Positions 43,147 to 52,032 of a DNA stretch of 64,000 nucleotides are shown one piece after another. The stretch is from Acidobacteriaceae bacterium (GTDB lineage: Bacteria > Acidobacteriota > Terriglobia > Terriglobales > Acidobacteriaceae). Below the pieces are notes generated by a model. The model was not told the DNA's origin, did not search any database, and was given only the letters and a program-made list of their open reading frames with translations. The DNA lies in the NCBI GenBank assembly GCA_030041515.1, contig JASHNS010000062.1, positions 18,858 through 82,857 of the forward strand, written 5' to 3'. The position numbers were made by a program, and so were the translations under genes. The stretch's first letter is position 1. Each line of letters begins with the position of its first letter.

Positions 43147-44725
43147 CCGCCGATGAGTCCTCCCCGGTCAGGTGGTCGACCAATCGAGTCGTCAGCGCAA
43201 TCGCAGTAAAGGTCACGTTGGCGTTGCTGGTTGTTCGGAACACGCTCGCTCCGAGGACGTGCAGGTTCTCCGTCCCGAAAACGCGGAGATTGCGGTCCAC
43301 AACGCCGTCCTGATCCGATGCGCCCATCACGGTGCCGCCGGACTGATGGTAGGTGTCGCCCAGCTTTTCGAGAAACTCCGGACGTTCGGCGAGCAGGTCT
43401 TCGTCGATACGGAGTTCGCCGATGGCCGCCGAACGCGTCGCTTCCCCGATCTGAACCGCGAAGGTTCTGATCGAATTCAGCTCGTCCCCTCCCAGCCGCC
43501 AATCAAGGATCACCCGCGGGAGGCCGAAGGCGTCTTTGTGCTCCTGGTCGATCAGGATCCGGCTCTCGGGGCGGGGAGCGTGTTCTGCCTGCACGTGCAT
43601 CGCGATCTTCGCAGTGGTTGGCACAAAGACGCGATGATCCCAGACATACTTCCACATGAGAGGCAGCAGATAGCGCGCCGTCCCCGCGCTCCTTCGAAGC
43701 AGCTCGCCCATCCCCGCGGTTTTGCGCCCGTAAAGCGCTGCCTTCAGGAACTGTTTCAGATACACCATGTGTTCGGAGATCTCGCTCTCAAACGCGAAGA
43801 AGGCCTGCGTGTTGTAGATTGCCTGACGCGACAGAGCCTCATTCGTCAAGCGGATCTTGGGCTGGAATTTGTTTCCCGCGAAAACGAGGTTGCTGAACAT
43901 GCGGAAGAATCTCCGCTTGTCGGCCGGATGCACCGATCCGACCGGCCCTCCCAGATGATCCTGGAAATAGCGCCCCAGATTTGGATTTCCCCGCCATGGC
44001 ACCGGCCAGGCGAGATCCTGTGCGGTGTGGAGGAGCAGACGCGCATTCTCAATCGTGCCAGCCGCCAGCAGGAAAAGGCCGCCTTCGATCCAGTGCGGCT
44101 CACCGTTCTCTCCAGCTACGCGAACTGCCGTCAGGCGGCCGCCTGTTCCGCGAAATCCCGTCGCCACGTGGCCGGTGAGAACGGAGATGCGCCGATCGCC
44201 GAGGATCGGCTGCTCAAACAACTCCGCGAAATTCGGCACGGGCATCCAGCGAGTGAGAAACACTTCGAAGGCCGGCCCGAAATACGGCCGATCGCCGGAG
44301 ACGCCGCGCCACACCTCGTTATCGTCCAGGATCCGCTCCGGCATTCCCAGGTTCCTGTAGGTCGGCAGGTAGTAAGGTGCGACGTCCTCGTAACGGAGCG
44401 GCCAGCTGGAACCGGGCAGCCAGTCTCGACCCGCAAAGTCGATTGGCTGGAACTCTACCAGTTGGCCGCCCCACAGGCTGGTGGTGCCGCCGAGATTGCG
44501 CGCGCGTCCGATCCGGATACCGGTGTGCGCGCGGCCCTCCGACGCGAACGAATCCGCTGCGAAGCGTCCCAGGTCGCGGTTCCCGGCCTCGATGACGACG
44601 ACCTCGCGGCCGCGGGCGGCCAACTGAGCGGCCGCGTAGAGCCCGACCGCACCGGCGCCTATCACGATGACGCGAGGCACTCCCGGGACCGCCGCCGGTA
44701 ACTCCGCCACAGACTGGTAAAGCAA
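43031..44725 (-). CDS. GMC-family FAD oxidoreductase
   Basis: 564 residues from a TTG start at 44725. FAD-binding GAGAVGLYAAAQLAARGREVVVIEAG at the N-terminus, GGTTSLWGGQLVEFQPIDF, and the C-terminal active-site pair His (DTYHQSGGTVMG) and Asn (TTSNANVTFTAIALTTRL) mark a GMC sugar or alcohol oxidoreductase. The last 30 residues are an Arg/Ala-rich tail read antisense to the AKR gene and look like a late extension. GMC and AKR enzymes next to glycosyltransferases suggest oxidation and reduction of a sugar intermediate. Confidence 0.85.
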   Translation of the reverse strand: MLYQSVAELPAAVPGVPRVIVIGAGAVGLYAAAQLAARGREVVVIEAGNRDLGRFAADSFASEGRAHTGIRIGRARNLGGTTSLWGGQLVEFQPIDFAGRDWLPGSSWPLRYEDVAPYYLPTYRNLGMPERILDDNEVWRGVSGDRPYFGPAFEVFLTRWMPVPNFAELFEQPILGDRRISVLTGHVATGFRGTGGRLTAVRVAGENGEPHWIEGGLFLLAAGTIENARLLLHTAQDLAWPVPWRGNPNLGRYFQDHLGGPVGSVHPADKRRFFRMFSNLVFAGNKFQPKIRLTNEALSRQAIYNTQAFFAFESEISEHMVYLKQFLKAALYGRKTAGMGELLRRSAGTARYLLPLMWKYVWDHRVFVPTTAKIAMHVQAEHAPRPESRILIDQEHKDAFGLPRVILDWRLGGDELNSIRTFAVQIGEATRSAAIGELRIDEDLLAERPEFLEKLGDTYHQSGGTVMGASDQDGVVDRNLRVFGTENLHVLGASVFRTTSNANVTFTAIALTTRLVDHLTGEDSSAVRLAQPLRACPEETRSSRAAPQSTTAAPALRARDLPRP

Positions 44726-45072
44726 CGCCTGATTCCTCCCGATGCGGAGAATCGCTGGTTCTCTCGCTTCGCTTCGATCCGGTTGACGCGCCGTTGTCCG
44801 GCGCCAGCGAAACCGAAGGCGGACGCCGGGGCCAGCCGCCGAGAGCCCCTGTATGAGGTTCGCGGCACACCCGCAGCGGCGCGTGGATGAATCATCTCGC
44901 GCCCAATGCCGCAGAGCTTACTGACTGGCGATTCCTGTCGAGTATAAAATAGCTCTTCGCTCCCTGGGTTGACCTGCTACGTGCTTGCGAATCCAATTGC
45001 AGCCGCTCGATTTCCAGGATCAACCGCGGCCAACCGGCTGCGAGCCGGGTCGCAGCCGCACGGCCCGCGCCC
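44726..45072. other. 347-bp divergent intergenic region
   Basis: Lies between the starts of the GMC and CgeB-like genes. A TATAAA-like stretch (44943-44948) could be a -10 box, but there is no good -35 at standard spacing. I see no RNA gene, repeat or further coding sequence. Confidence 0.5.
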
Positions 45073-46152
45073 ATGGCCATCGGCTTTCCCTTTCCAGGTG
45101 ATCCGTTGACACTGCCCCGGAAGCGCCGCATCCTCACCCTCGGTTCGATGGATCCTGGTGAGACGTCATTCCATCGGGCGCAGGCCCTCCGCCGGCTGGG
45201 CCAGGACGTCACCATTTTCGGCCTCAAACCGTACGATCCCTGCAACCGGTATTGGGCCGCCCTGAGGAGCCGTTTCCCCGTGGCGCCGCTGGTTGCGCGG
45301 GTCAATCGCGACCTAGTGCGCACGGTGGAGCAGCAGAGGCCCGACGTAGTGTGGTTCGAGAAGCCGCTCGTCTTTACGCGTTCCACGATCCGGGCGATTC
45401 AACAGACCGGCGCGGTCACCGTTTGCTACAACCTCGACAATCCATTTGGCCCGCGGAACGACCGCTGCTGGTATCAGTTCAAAAGAGTATTTCGACTGTT
45501 CGATCTGCATTGTGTTCCCCGTACCGTCGATATCGCTCGTTACAGCGCGTGGGGCCTTCCTTTCGTCAAGGTCCTGCTGAGTTACGACCCGTGCGTGCAC
45601 TTTCCGCCGCCCTCCTCGTGGTCGGATGCGGATCGCTCGCGTCCCGTGTCGTTCATCGGCACTCCCTATGAGGAACGTCCCGCGTTTCTGACGGATCTTG
45701 CGGAGAAGCACAATCTTCCCGTCGTCATCTCAGGGCGCACAGCGCAATGGCAGCGCGCGCTCCGGCCGGAGATCTTTGCACGATGCTTTACGGGCGGACT
45801 GCTCTACAACGATGCCTATCGCGAGGGCATCTGGAAATCGAAAGTCAACCTCAGCTTCATCACGCGCCTGAACGAGGAAGACATCGCGCACAAAGCCGTG
45901 GAAATCGCCGCGTGCCAGGGATTCCTGCTCGCCATCCGCACACCGGGGCACCAGGAGATTTTCGAGGAAGATCGCGAGGCCGTGTTCTTCTCGTCGGTAG
46001 AGGAGTGCGCGGACAAGTGCCGCTTTTATCTGTCCCGCCCCGATCTGCGCGAGGCCATCGCGCGCCGGGGCCGCGAGCGCGCCGTTCGCTCCGGTTACGA
46101 CAACGACACGCAGCTTCGTCTCGTTCTCGACCGGCTCGACGGCAGAGCATGA
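45073..46152 (+). CDS. CgeB-like glycosyltransferase
   Basis: 359 residues. The text RRILTLGSMDPGETSFHRAQALRRLGQDVTIFG, DNPFGPRNDRCW and the C-terminal SKVNLSFITRLNEEDIAHKAVEIAACQGFLLAIRTPGHQEIFEEDREAVFF are typical of the CgeB / Glyco_trans_1_2 group of GT-B enzymes. The start at ATG 45073 lacks a clear ribosome-binding site, so the N-terminus is uncertain. Probably another sugar-transfer step in the exopolysaccharide pathway. It converges on the methyltransferase gene. Confidence 0.82.
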   Translation: MAIGFPFPGDPLTLPRKRRILTLGSMDPGETSFHRAQALRRLGQDVTIFGLKPYDPCNRYWAALRSRFPVAPLVARVNRDLVRTVEQQRPDVVWFEKPLVFTRSTIRAIQQTGAVTVCYNLDNPFGPRNDRCWYQFKRVFRLFDLHCVPRTVDIARYSAWGLPFVKVLLSYDPCVHFPPPSSWSDADRSRPVSFIGTPYEERPAFLTDLAEKHNLPVVISGRTAQWQRALRPEIFARCFTGGLLYNDAYREGIWKSKVNLSFITRLNEEDIAHKAVEIAACQGFLLAIRTPGHQEIFEEDREAVFFSSVEECADKCRFYLSRPDLREAIARRGRERAVRSGYDNDTQLRLVLDRLDGRA

Positions 46153-46249
46153 TTTGGCAGGGAGTGGAAGATTGCAGAGCCGAGAATGCACAGCGGCGGT
46201 CGCAGTGGGCAGGGTCTGTGCATAGTTGCGCTCAGCGCTGAGCGTTGAT

Positions 46250-46984
46250 TCAGGTCCGAGCCACAAAGATGAGGGTGATGCGGAAGCCTTTCAGCAGGCG
46301 GGTCGAGTTTACCAGACGTTCATAAGCCATCATGGGCCAGAAAAGAGCTGCATGGCCGCCTGTGTACGCGGGTTCCGGCTCGATCATGCGGAATTCAACG
46401 CCGGAGAATCCCGCGCTCGAGCAGAATCGTCGGACCGCGCTCCTGGTATTTCCGCGATAAAAGGTCGGCCAGGGATCGTGTGTCTCCGGGGCGCTCCGTC
46501 GCATACGTCGCGCCACCCTCACGTGGAGGGAACGGGGAATGCACTTACTTCCGAGCGGCATATAGTGCATCAGATTGATGGTGCGGCAGCAGTAAACTCC
46601 GCCTGGCCGCAGGACGCGCCTGATTTCCGCCAAATGTTCCAGCGGCTGTTCGACATGTTCCATAACGTCGTTGGAAACGACGGCATCGAACGAGAGGTCC
46701 GCAAACGGCAGGTGCACGCCGTCGTAAATTTTCGCCTGCACGAGGCTGGAGTTGCCGAGGACTTCCTCCGAGACATCGACTCCGGTGAGAGGTCCGATAC
46801 CGGCGAAAAATTCGGAGTACGAATTGGACGGCCCCGAGCCGATCTCCAGAATCGAAGCCCCGGTGCGAATCCTCTCGCGGCAAAGATTGAGAAAGGGAAC
46901 GGTGCCGCCCTGCCATCCGGGACGCGAATAGTAGAACCTCTGGTACAGGTGGTCGATCGTCATTCGGGCCGTTCCCTCAATCAC
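46250..46984 (-). CDS. Class I SAM-dependent methyltransferase
   Basis: 244 residues from GTG 46984, which overlaps the stop of the upstream polymerase-like gene by 8 bp. SAM-binding motif I ILEIGSGPSNSYSEF, acidic motif II TGVDVSEEVL, and FDAVVSNDVMEHVEQPLEHLAEIRRVLRPGG (Methyltransf_11) are clear. Translational coupling with the polymerase-like gene suggests that it methylates a sugar or polymer end during exopolysaccharide synthesis, which may control chain length; the substrate is not known. Confidence 0.86.
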   Translation of the reverse strand: MIEGTARMTIDHLYQRFYYSRPGWQGGTVPFLNLCRERIRTGASILEIGSGPSNSYSEFFAGIGPLTGVDVSEEVLGNSSLVQAKIYDGVHLPFADLSFDAVVSNDVMEHVEQPLEHLAEIRRVLRPGGVYCCRTINLMHYMPLGSKCIPRSLHVRVARRMRRSAPETHDPWPTFYRGNTRSAVRRFCSSAGFSGVEFRMIEPEPAYTGGHAALFWPMMAYERLVNSTRLLKGFRITLIFVART

Positions 46985-48482
46985 CCGTACCGCTGCTGAC
47001 CTTCACCGGCCGAAGAAGCGGCGCGCCCGTTCGCAGAGAACTGTCGCCTGTCATAGGAATGGATCGCGTAATCCAGCCTGCAAACCAGGAAATCGCAAGA
47101 ATGTAGATCGGAATCACCAGCAATTGCCCTACAACCAGGGAGCCTACGCCGTCCGGGGTCAGGTTCAGCGCCACCGAGACAACGGCCACCGTGCCCCATG
47201 GACGGCTAATATCGAAAATGCTCTCGTAAACGATGAAGAGCAGGGGCACCAGCACCAGCGGGACGCCGATGACACCTGCCCAACCAAAGCCCCCCCACGC
47301 ATCGGCAATGGTGCTGGTGGTGATATAGAAATTCTCTTCATAGCTGGATTGCAGCCCGCCCACGGAGGCCCGCAGCCATACGCCCTGGCGATCGGGCTTT
47401 TTCTTCTGGAGAAAATGAGGAATTGACGAGTCGGCATCCAGCCTGAACGTCTCGAATCCCCAGTGGTAATGCGCGCAGGCACTGATCACCGCGCCATCAT
47501 CCGGAATGAGGATCATACGATCCAGAGTGGTTGAGTTGACTCTGGTCAGATATTCCTCGGCCTCACCGTTTGTGGACTGCATGTTGGCCCGGACCGCCTG
47601 TGCAACTTGCTGCCAATGCTGGGGCGCCGCGGCCGCCAGGCTGGCCATCGTTTCCAACTGCACCTCAAGGTTCGGTTGACGCCTGAAGGCGCGCGACCAC
47701 AGATACCAGGGAGAAACCACGAGAAACAGACCGGCAGCCAGGGCCCCGGCAATGAGATAGTGCCGCGTACTGAATCTGAACCCTCGAAAGTAGGCGGTGA
47801 CGGCCACGATCAGAGGAGGCAGGATGTAGTAAATTCTCGATCCGGCCGTGAAACCCATGAGCTCGATCGCAAGCGCCGGCAACAGCGCCGCCCAGCCGAA
47901 ACAATGGCGGCCGTCGGTCTTGCGAATCCTGGCATCCACAGCGATGACCAGCGAGAGCGGCAAGAGGTAAGCTAACGCCCTGGCCAGGCCGTGCGAAGTT
48001 GCACCCTGGAGGCCCGGGTGCTCCAGGGAGTAGTTCGCCATATAGATCTGCGCCGCCAATCCAACAACGAAGGAGAAAAGATACATGAGGCCGGAGTGTC
48101 TTGCGGTTGACGGCTCCAGCGGCTTTGGCAAGCTCAAGCGTATCCAGCCGAAGAGGAAAACCCCCACCATGAGAGAGACAAAATAAACTGCATAGACCCC
48201 GATCGTCAGCTCGGGCGAGCGCAGATTCAGGTCTGCCGGCTCGAAGATGAGCACCTTGGCGAATTGCGAAACGACCAGGGTATACAGAGCAAAGACCGTG
48301 AAGAAAATACCGCCGATGGTGCTCAGGCCGCCGAGCATGTTGTAGGTGACGCAAACAGCCAGCATGGCCACCACCATCATCGCGACAAAAGGCAGCTGGG
48401 TACCGGACGCAAGCTCTCCGGCGGCCAAAAACAGTACGATGCCGACGATGGTGAGCGGCGATAGCAGGAATCTTGGCAGCAT
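46977..48482 (-). CDS. Polysaccharide repeat-unit polymerase-like membrane protein
   Basis: 501 residues with about 11-12 hydrophobic helices and one large external loop (about 285-395), the layout of Wzy-type O-antigen/exopolysaccharide polymerases. Sequence of Wzy proteins is poorly conserved, so the call rests on topology, length and position between wza and a methyltransferase gene. Text such as ELMGFTAGSRIYYILPPLIVAVTAYF (conserved Arg in a helix border) fits. No flippase (Wzx) gene is seen in the window. Confidence 0.7.
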   Translation of the reverse strand: MLPRFLLSPLTIVGIVLFLAAGELASGTQLPFVAMMVVAMLAVCVTYNMLGGLSTIGGIFFTVFALYTLVVSQFAKVLIFEPADLNLRSPELTIGVYAVYFVSLMVGVFLFGWIRLSLPKPLEPSTARHSGLMYLFSFVVGLAAQIYMANYSLEHPGLQGATSHGLARALAYLLPLSLVIAVDARIRKTDGRHCFGWAALLPALAIELMGFTAGSRIYYILPPLIVAVTAYFRGFRFSTRHYLIAGALAAGLFLVVSPWYLWSRAFRRQPNLEVQLETMASLAAAAPQHWQQVAQAVRANMQSTNGEAEEYLTRVNSTTLDRMILIPDDGAVISACAHYHWGFETFRLDADSSIPHFLQKKKPDRQGVWLRASVGGLQSSYEENFYITTSTIADAWGGFGWAGVIGVPLVLVPLLFIVYESIFDISRPWGTVAVVSVALNLTPDGVGSLVVGQLLVIPIYILAISWFAGWITRSIPMTGDSSLRTGAPLLRPVKVSSGTGD

Positions 48483-48557
48483 TTACGTTATCTCGGAGAA
48501 ACAGCGCCGCAGGCTGCTTCCTGGAGAACCCCCTCCCGCGGCATGCGGGGCTTTCCT

Positions 48558-49553
48558 TTATGGAGCCACATATCCCAGACTGATGGCGGCTGCGTAGATC
48601 GCAGACTGCGGGGCCGTGCCACTCGAGATCGCCGCCTTGAATGCGTTGGTCGGGATGAAGAGAATATCGTTTGACATCAGAGCGATATCCTGTTCCTTGC
48701 CATGCATGACTTTCTTGAGATCGAAGATGATCTCAACCCTCTTCTGATCTGGTGTTGTGCGGATAATCATGGCTTTGGAAAGGGCTGCTCCATACCTGAG
48801 GCCGCCGGACATGGAGATCGCCTGCACGACGGTGATCGGCCCGTTATTGGAGAGCGGAACGGCTTCAGGTTTCCATACATCGCCCACAACGTAGGCATTT
48901 CCAACACGCGGCACCACGACAGTGTCTCCCGCCACGAGCGGGATATTGCTGGCGTTGGTCGTCTTTGGATCCACCCCCAGGTTTACGGTGATCGTCTGCG
49001 GATCTCCACGCCGGTGCACGGAGATGGTATGACTGGCGAAAGGCGTGAAGCCACCGCAGGCTGAAATCACATCGAGGAGCCGCAACTGGGCGCCGTAAAC
49101 GGGAACCGGCTGCGGCCTCATCACTTCCCCCACTACCGTGATTCCCTCCTCCGGGGAGGCCGCGATCTCCACCGTGACCTGCGGATCGACGAGAATTCCG
49201 TCTGCCTTGAGCTCCTTGTCCAGATAGAGAGATGCCTGCGAAGGTGTCATCCCGGCGAGTTTCACAGTCCCAAGGTAGGGGAGGACCACCGTACCATCCG
49301 CGTTGACGCGAAGTCCGCCAGAGGCGCTGGTGGCGGTTGTGGTCAGCTCCGGGACTCCATAGGTTGCGATCGCCAACGAGTCCCCGGGCAGAATGGCTGC
49401 TTCCGTCGCCGGAATGTGCATCGCGGAGGCAGGCGCGCTGGCCTTCGGTGAGGTCGTCGTCAGCGATGGCCCCAGATACTGCGCCATGGCTATCCCCGAG
49501 CCGCAGATCAGAGCGAGCGCTGCCGCCGCAATCGTGCGCACCTTGTTTTTCAC
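48558..49553 (-). CDS. Wza-like polysaccharide export protein
   Basis: 331 residues with a signal peptide ending near GIAMAQ. A Poly_export domain (ILPGDSLAIATYGVPELTTT... VNADGTVVLPYLGTVKLAGMTPSQASLYLDKEL) is followed by two SLBB segments (ITVVGEVMRPQPVPVYGAQLRLLDVISACGG and AYVVGDVWKPEAVPL). There is no lipobox Cys in the signal region, unlike E. coli Wza. It should form the periplasmic/outer-membrane export channel working with the Wzc-like protein encoded 41 bp upstream. Confidence 0.9.
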   Translation of the reverse strand: MKNKVRTIAAAALALICGSGIAMAQYLGPSLTTTSPKASAPASAMHIPATEAAILPGDSLAIATYGVPELTTTATSASGGLRVNADGTVVLPYLGTVKLAGMTPSQASLYLDKELKADGILVDPQVTVEIAASPEEGITVVGEVMRPQPVPVYGAQLRLLDVISACGGFTPFASHTISVHRRGDPQTITVNLGVDPKTTNASNIPLVAGDTVVVPRVGNAYVVGDVWKPEAVPLSNNGPITVVQAISMSGGLRYGAALSKAMIIRTTPDQKRVEIIFDLKKVMHGKEQDIALMSNDILFIPTNAFKAAISSGTAPQSAIYAAAISLGYVAP

Positions 49554-49594
49554 CTCAACCTCCGTTTGTCGCCCAATCGGCCGGTAACTTGCGA

Positions 49595-51754
49595 TTACTT
49601 GCCATATTCGTAGGTGTAATACCCAAGGTAGCCGTAGTATTCCGGCAGAGATGCATCCACACCGTTGAACACAAAACCGTACAGCTTCACATCCAGATCG
49701 TGAAGGATTTCCGCCGCACGCGCCAGCATGCGCCGCGTGCAGTACCCCTGACGAATGACCAGAACCAGGCCGTCAGACTGGGCCGCCACGATCGCCGGAT
49801 CGGTCACTGAAAGCACCGGCGGCGTGTCGAAGAGCACGTAATCGTAACGATCCCGCAGCTGCCGCACCAGATCCACCATCTGATCCGAAGCCAGCAGGTC
49901 GGCGGGTAGCGGCGGTACTGTCCCGGAGGGAATGATGTCCAGGGTTTTGAGCGTTTCGTGCGTATGAATCACTTCGTCCAGCGTGAAGTAGCCGGTCAGG
50001 ACTTCAGAGAGCCCTTTGCCACCCTCCATGCGCAGCCGTTTATAGACCGAAGGCCGCCGCATATCGGTATCCACCAGCACCACCCGTTTGCCGCCCTGCG
50101 CCAGCACTGCGGCCATATTGACGGTGACGGTCGACTTGCCCTCCGCGGGCTGGCAACTGGTTACTGCGATGACCCTGGATTCCCGCGAAGTCGTGGACAA
50201 ACGCATCGACGTGCGCAAAGCCCGGAACGCTTCCGCGAAGGGTGATCGCGGATCGCGCAGCAGTTCCGGTCCCGCAGCCAGTTCCAGTTCCGATCCCCGG
50301 CTCTTCCAGTGACTCTGTGGAATCACCGCGAGCGATGGCAAGCCCAGAATCTCCTGGATCTCATGCGCATCGCGCAGGCGCGTATCGACCTTCTCCATAA
50401 ACAGCGCAAGGCCCACTCCGCCCAGCGCGCCGAACAGCAGGCCGACCACTCCCAGCACTTCTGGAGAATGACTGGAGGGCACCAGCGGGGCATAGGCGAG
50501 ATCCACCACGCTGACCGTCGCGGCGTTCAGACCCGCATCGATCGCCGCTTCCCGCAGCCGTCCGATCAAACTCTCGTACATCAGCCGATTCGACTCGTAG
50601 TCTTCCGAGACCAGCATGTACTTCACCATGTCGCTGCGCTGGCCATACATCTGCTGCAGCTTGCCGCCGAACATTCCCCGCGCCTGAGCTTCTTCCGCCT
50701 CCGCCACGCCGTAGGAATCCTTCGCCTGCTGCACGACGCGCACTTCCTGCTGCGCCAGCTGCTGGTCCAGGGTGGCAACCTGGGCCTTCAACTGTTTCAC
50801 CTGCGGATAATTCGGTCCGTAGACCGGCTCCAGTTTCGCGAGGTCAGCGGCGGCCGTGGCGCGCTGCATGCGCAGTTGGCTCAGCAGTCCGGAATCCAGT
50901 CCCAGAGGGGTCAAACCGCTGTCCTGAATCTGGTCATGTGGCATCGCCTGCAACATGTGGTAGCGCGCCTCAGCCTGCACCCGCTGCTCGGTGGCGTCTT
51001 CCACCGTCTTCTGCAGGTTCGAGATGTCGCCGACCGCGATGCTGTGCGTAGGATCCAGTACGTTCACGCCCAGTTCATTCGCAAGGTCGACCATCTCATC
51101 CTGCGAATGCTGCACCTGCGCGCGCAGACTATCCAGCTGCCCCGTCAGCCATTTGCCAGCCTGATCCGCGGTGCCGTATTGCATGTCAAAGTTCTTTTTG
51201 ATGAATTCGTTCACGACCGCATTCGCAATGTCGGCCGATAATGCCGGAGAAGGGCTCTCATACGACACCGTGATCATTTGTGACCGCGGAACCGCCTCGA
51301 CGGTCAGGTTCTTGCGCAGGACGTCCACGACCACGGACTGAACACGTGGATTCTCCAGGCTGCCATGCAACAGAGGCGACTTCGGATCTCCCAGGAACAT
51401 TGCATTGTTCTGCAACTTCAGATCCGCCGCCACCGCCAGCAGCAGGCTCCTGCTGTTCAGAATCAGCGTGTCGCTTTGAATCACCGTGTCGAGGTCGCCG
51501 CCGCCGTTGACGGCTGACGCCAGCGCTGACTTGAGGTCGGCTGTCGCGTTCGGCTGGATCTGTAATTCACCCGTCGCCGTATAACGCTTTCCATGCAGGA
51601 TTCCTCCCACGGCAAACAGCGCCGCACACCCCAGTGCCATGGCCGCCAGCAGCACGCGCCGTTTTCGGATCACCAGCCACAGATCGGTCAGGGAGATATC
51701 TCTGGATTCCGGCGCAGGAGAGACAATTTTGCCGCGAAGTGAGTGTTGCACCAA
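49595..51754 (-). CDS. Wzc-like chain-length determinant / tyrosine autokinase
   Basis: 719 residues from TTG 51754 (GTG 51751 equally likely; GAGAGG upstream). An N-terminal Wzz domain with membrane helices at about 35-55 and 425-445 flanks a long periplasmic coiled coil. The C-terminal BY-kinase has Walker A' CQPAEGKSTVTVNMA (about 533), VDTDMRRPSVYKRL and Walker B VLFDTPPV. The end is a Tyr cluster (YYGYLGYYTYEYGK), the autophosphorylation region. It controls assembly and length of the exopolysaccharide with Wza. First gene of the minus-strand unit, with a good promoter upstream. Confidence 0.92.
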   Translation of the reverse strand: MVQHSLRGKIVSPAPESRDISLTDLWLVIRKRRVLLAAMALGCAALFAVGGILHGKRYTATGELQIQPNATADLKSALASAVNGGGDLDTVIQSDTLILNSRSLLLAVAADLKLQNNAMFLGDPKSPLLHGSLENPRVQSVVVDVLRKNLTVEAVPRSQMITVSYESPSPALSADIANAVVNEFIKKNFDMQYGTADQAGKWLTGQLDSLRAQVQHSQDEMVDLANELGVNVLDPTHSIAVGDISNLQKTVEDATEQRVQAEARYHMLQAMPHDQIQDSGLTPLGLDSGLLSQLRMQRATAAADLAKLEPVYGPNYPQVKQLKAQVATLDQQLAQQEVRVVQQAKDSYGVAEAEEAQARGMFGGKLQQMYGQRSDMVKYMLVSEDYESNRLMYESLIGRLREAAIDAGLNAATVSVVDLAYAPLVPSSHSPEVLGVVGLLFGALGGVGLALFMEKVDTRLRDAHEIQEILGLPSLAVIPQSHWKSRGSELELAAGPELLRDPRSPFAEAFRALRTSMRLSTTSRESRVIAVTSCQPAEGKSTVTVNMAAVLAQGGKRVVLVDTDMRRPSVYKRLRMEGGKGLSEVLTGYFTLDEVIHTHETLKTLDIIPSGTVPPLPADLLASDQMVDLVRQLRDRYDYVLFDTPPVLSVTDPAIVAAQSDGLVLVIRQGYCTRRMLARAAEILHDLDVKLYGFVFNGVDASLPEYYGYLGYYTYEYGK

Positions 51755-51945
51755 ACCTCTCAGTGTTCAGGGATTCCTGGCGGAACTCCGGATCGATTCG
51801 CTTCCAGACAACAACGGCGCGCCACCGTAACTCCGGTGACCGGCTGAATTCCGCAGGCTAGCTCCCAGGTGCAAATGCCGGCCGAGTGGGCGCACGCTTC
51901 CTCGCGCACCTACTCCGCTCACGCTCCGTTGCAAATCGTGGCTCA

Positions 51946-51974
51946 AGTGTAACCCCCTGTTTCTGCCGGGTCAA
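51946..51974 (-). promoter_or_regulatory. Promoter of the wzc-wza-polymerase unit
   Basis: Minus strand: TTGACC (51969-51974), exactly 17 bp, then TACACT (51946-51951). It points into the exopolysaccharide export genes and leaves a leader of roughly 185 nt before the Wzc start, long enough for post-transcriptional control. Confidence 0.62.
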
Positions 51975-52032
51975 TACAACATTTTCGAGGAAAACGACAC
52001 CTGCAGCGGCCCACGGCGGTCAAGCCGGACAT

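Noticed and set aside
43172..44701. 509-codon plus-strand frame opposite the GMC gene
   Set aside because: Shadow frame; the minus-strand product has full GMC motifs, and the plus-strand one has none.
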